From Clostridia bacterium (GTDB taxonomy: Bacteria; Bacillota; Clostridia; Christensenellales; Aristaeellaceae): a stretch of 64,000 nt of DNA. Positions 62,982 through 64,000 of the stretch are shown here, in pieces; within the stretch, counting starts at the first letter, position 1, and the number at the start of each line of letters is the position of its first letter. The notes under the pieces are model-generated. The model did no database searches. It was given only the letters and a program-made list of their open reading frames with translations, and was not told the DNA's origin. The stretch is taken from NCBI GenBank assembly GCA_017524725.1, contig JAFXUZ010000093.1, positions 1 to 64,000 of the forward strand. The letters run 5' to 3'. A program made the position numbers and the translations under genes.

Positions 62982-64000
62982 TGAACCTGGAGCAGCTGCT
63001 TGAAAAACTGAAAAACGACGCTTCCTTTATGAAACAGGTGACCTCGTGGCAGGAGATCCCCGCCCGCGAGGCCGCTTATGCGCCCTGGCCGGAGGAACTG
63101 GACGAAAGGATCCCCCCGGCACTGGCGAAGCACGGAGTCCGGGCCCTGTATACCCATCAGGCCAGGGCGTTTTCCTGTGCGGCGCAGGGAAAGGACTTTG
63201 TGGTGGTCACCCCCACGGCCTCGGGGAAGACCCTGTGCTATAACCTGCCCGTCCTGTCGGCCATCCTGAAGGATAACGACGCGCGGGCTCTATATATTTT
63301 CCCCACTAAGGCGCTGAGCGCCGACCAGGTAAGCGAACTGTACGAGCTGATCACCCTGCTGGGCGTCGACATCAAAACCTTCACCTACGACGGGGATACC
63401 CCCGGCAGCGCCCGCAAGGCAGTGAGGGAAGCGGGCCACGTGGTGGTGACCAATCCGGACATGCTCCACAGCGGCATCCTGCCGCACCACACCAAATGGG
63501 TCAAGCTGTTTGAAAACCTCAAATATATCGTGATTGACGAGATCCACGCCTACCGCGGGATCTTCGGGAGCAACCTGAGCAACGTTCTGCGCAGGCTTAT
63601 GCGCCTGTGCGCCTTTTATGGATCCAGGCCCACCTTCATCCTGTGCAGCGCCACCATCCGCAACCCGAAGGAACTGGCGGAGACACTGACCGGGCGGGAT
63701 GTGGAACTGATCGACGAAAACGGCGCGCCAAGCGGAAAGCGGCACATGATCTTCTATAACCCGCCGGTGGTCAACAGCCAGCTGGGTATCCGCAAGGGCG
63801 TTCTGGGGGAGACCAGGAAGATCGCCTCGATGCTGGTCAAAAGCGGCATTTCCACCATCGTTTTCGGGCGCAGCCGCCTGCAGGTGGAGGTGCTTACCCG
63901 CCAGCTGAAGGAGTTGACGGAGGATCCCCTGGGCCGCAGCGGCACGGTGCGCGGGTACCGCAGCGGCTACCTGCCCACAGAGCGCAGGGAGATCGAGCAG
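62981..64000 (+). CDS. MrfA/YprA-like DEAD/DEAH-box helicase, 3' end outside the window
   Basis: The ATG at 62981 overlaps the previous stop (TGATG) and the frame runs open to the window edge (340 codons). Motif Q region reads YTHQARAFSCAAQGKDFVVV, motif I TPTASGKTLCYNLPV, motif Ia FPTKALSADQ, motif II VIDEIHAYRG (DEIH), motif III LCSATIRNPKEL. The start of the second RecA-like domain is visible (TIVFGRSRLQVEVL). This is the pattern of MrfA (YprA), a helicase of the mitomycin repair pathway; the zinc-binding C-terminal domain would lie outside. Joining the CotH unit by a coupled start is probably only shared transcription. Confidence 0.88.
   Translation, partial: MNLEQLLEKLKNDASFMKQVTSWQEIPAREAAYAPWPEELDERIPPALAKHGVRALYTHQARAFSCAAQGKDFVVVTPTASGKTLCYNLPVLSAILKDNDARALYIFPTKALSADQVSELYELITLLGVDIKTFTYDGDTPGSARKAVREAGHVVVTNPDMLHSGILPHHTKWVKLFENLKYIVIDEIHAYRGIFGSNLSNVLRRLMRLCAFYGSRPTFILCSATIRNPKELAETLTGRDVELIDENGAPSGKRHMIFYNPPVVNSQLGIRKGVLGETRKIASMLVKSGISTIVFGRSRLQVEVLTRQLKELTEDPLGRSGTVRGYRSGYLPTERREIEQ

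Noticed and set aside
1..64000. CRISPR arrays, tRNA or rRNA genes, prophage or integrase genes
   Set aside because: I found no regularly spaced repeats, cloverleaf sequences, conserved rRNA stretches or phage-type genes in the gaps.

Overview
The window comes from a GC-rich anaerobic Bacillota genome of the class Clostridia, most likely a gut or rumen lineage near Christensenellales/Aristaeellaceae; the lineage is an inference. Supporting features are the tig-clpP-clpX-lon-engB block, the Asp23/AmaP/DUF2273 cell-envelope module, a butyrate kinase-phosphotransacetylase pair, the nifS-thiI pair, a murE with the meso-DAP signature, and strong Shine-Dalgarno sites with 17-bp-spaced sigma-A promoters. 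There is no phage, transposase, CRISPR array, rRNA or tRNA that I can see. Most of the window is chromosomal housekeeping.

Layout. 1-8.8 kb is the accessory end: the 3' part of a giant surface adhesin, a secreted protein of unknown function, a MerR-like regulator interrupted by an in-frame TGA, a 57-residue gene and an AraC-type regulator. 8.8-18.5 kb is one minus-strand operon of ten genes encoding an enlarged Mrp-type cation/proton antiporter with four complex I-like antiporter subunits. 18.7-23.4 kb holds aroK, mscS, buk-pta and rplS. 23.6-31.5 kb is the protein quality-control block (tig, clpP, clpX, lon), engB, a zinc-ribbon protein and a phosphoesterase. 31.9-39.8 kb is a condensed division/cell-wall cluster (mraZ, ftsL, murE, murD, ftsQ, ftsA, ftsZ) that lacks rsmH, ftsI, murF, mraY, ftsW, murG and murC. 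39.9-42.3 kb is the Asp23/AmaP/DUF2273 module. 42.4-50.3 kb runs nusB, a TsaD-like paralogue, folD, xseA, xseB, ispA, a DivPAP protein, a membrane protein, nifS and thiI with many stop/start overlaps. 50.3-54.9 kb has an orphan solute-binding protein, a galactokinase-family gene and the t6A genes tsaE, tsaB and rimI. 54.9-58.2 kb on the minus strand carries a small membrane protein, a P1 peptidase, acpS and the NAD(P)HX repair enzyme. 58.4-64 kb is a plus-strand unit: a secreted CotH-kinase protein with lamin-tail domains, a DUF4956 membrane protein, a VTC-type polyphosphate polymerase domain protein, and the start of an MrfA-like helicase.

The most interesting system is the CotH-DUF4956-VTC unit. 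It combines an exported kinase-fold protein, a polytopic membrane protein and a cytoplasmic polyphosphate-polymerase fold, tightly coupled behind one promoter; its job is not established. Next are the four-antiporter Mrp operon without hydrogenase or quinone-reducing subunits, the stripped-down dcw cluster, and the MerR-like gene whose promoter and ribosome binding site are intact but whose frame is broken at codon 14.
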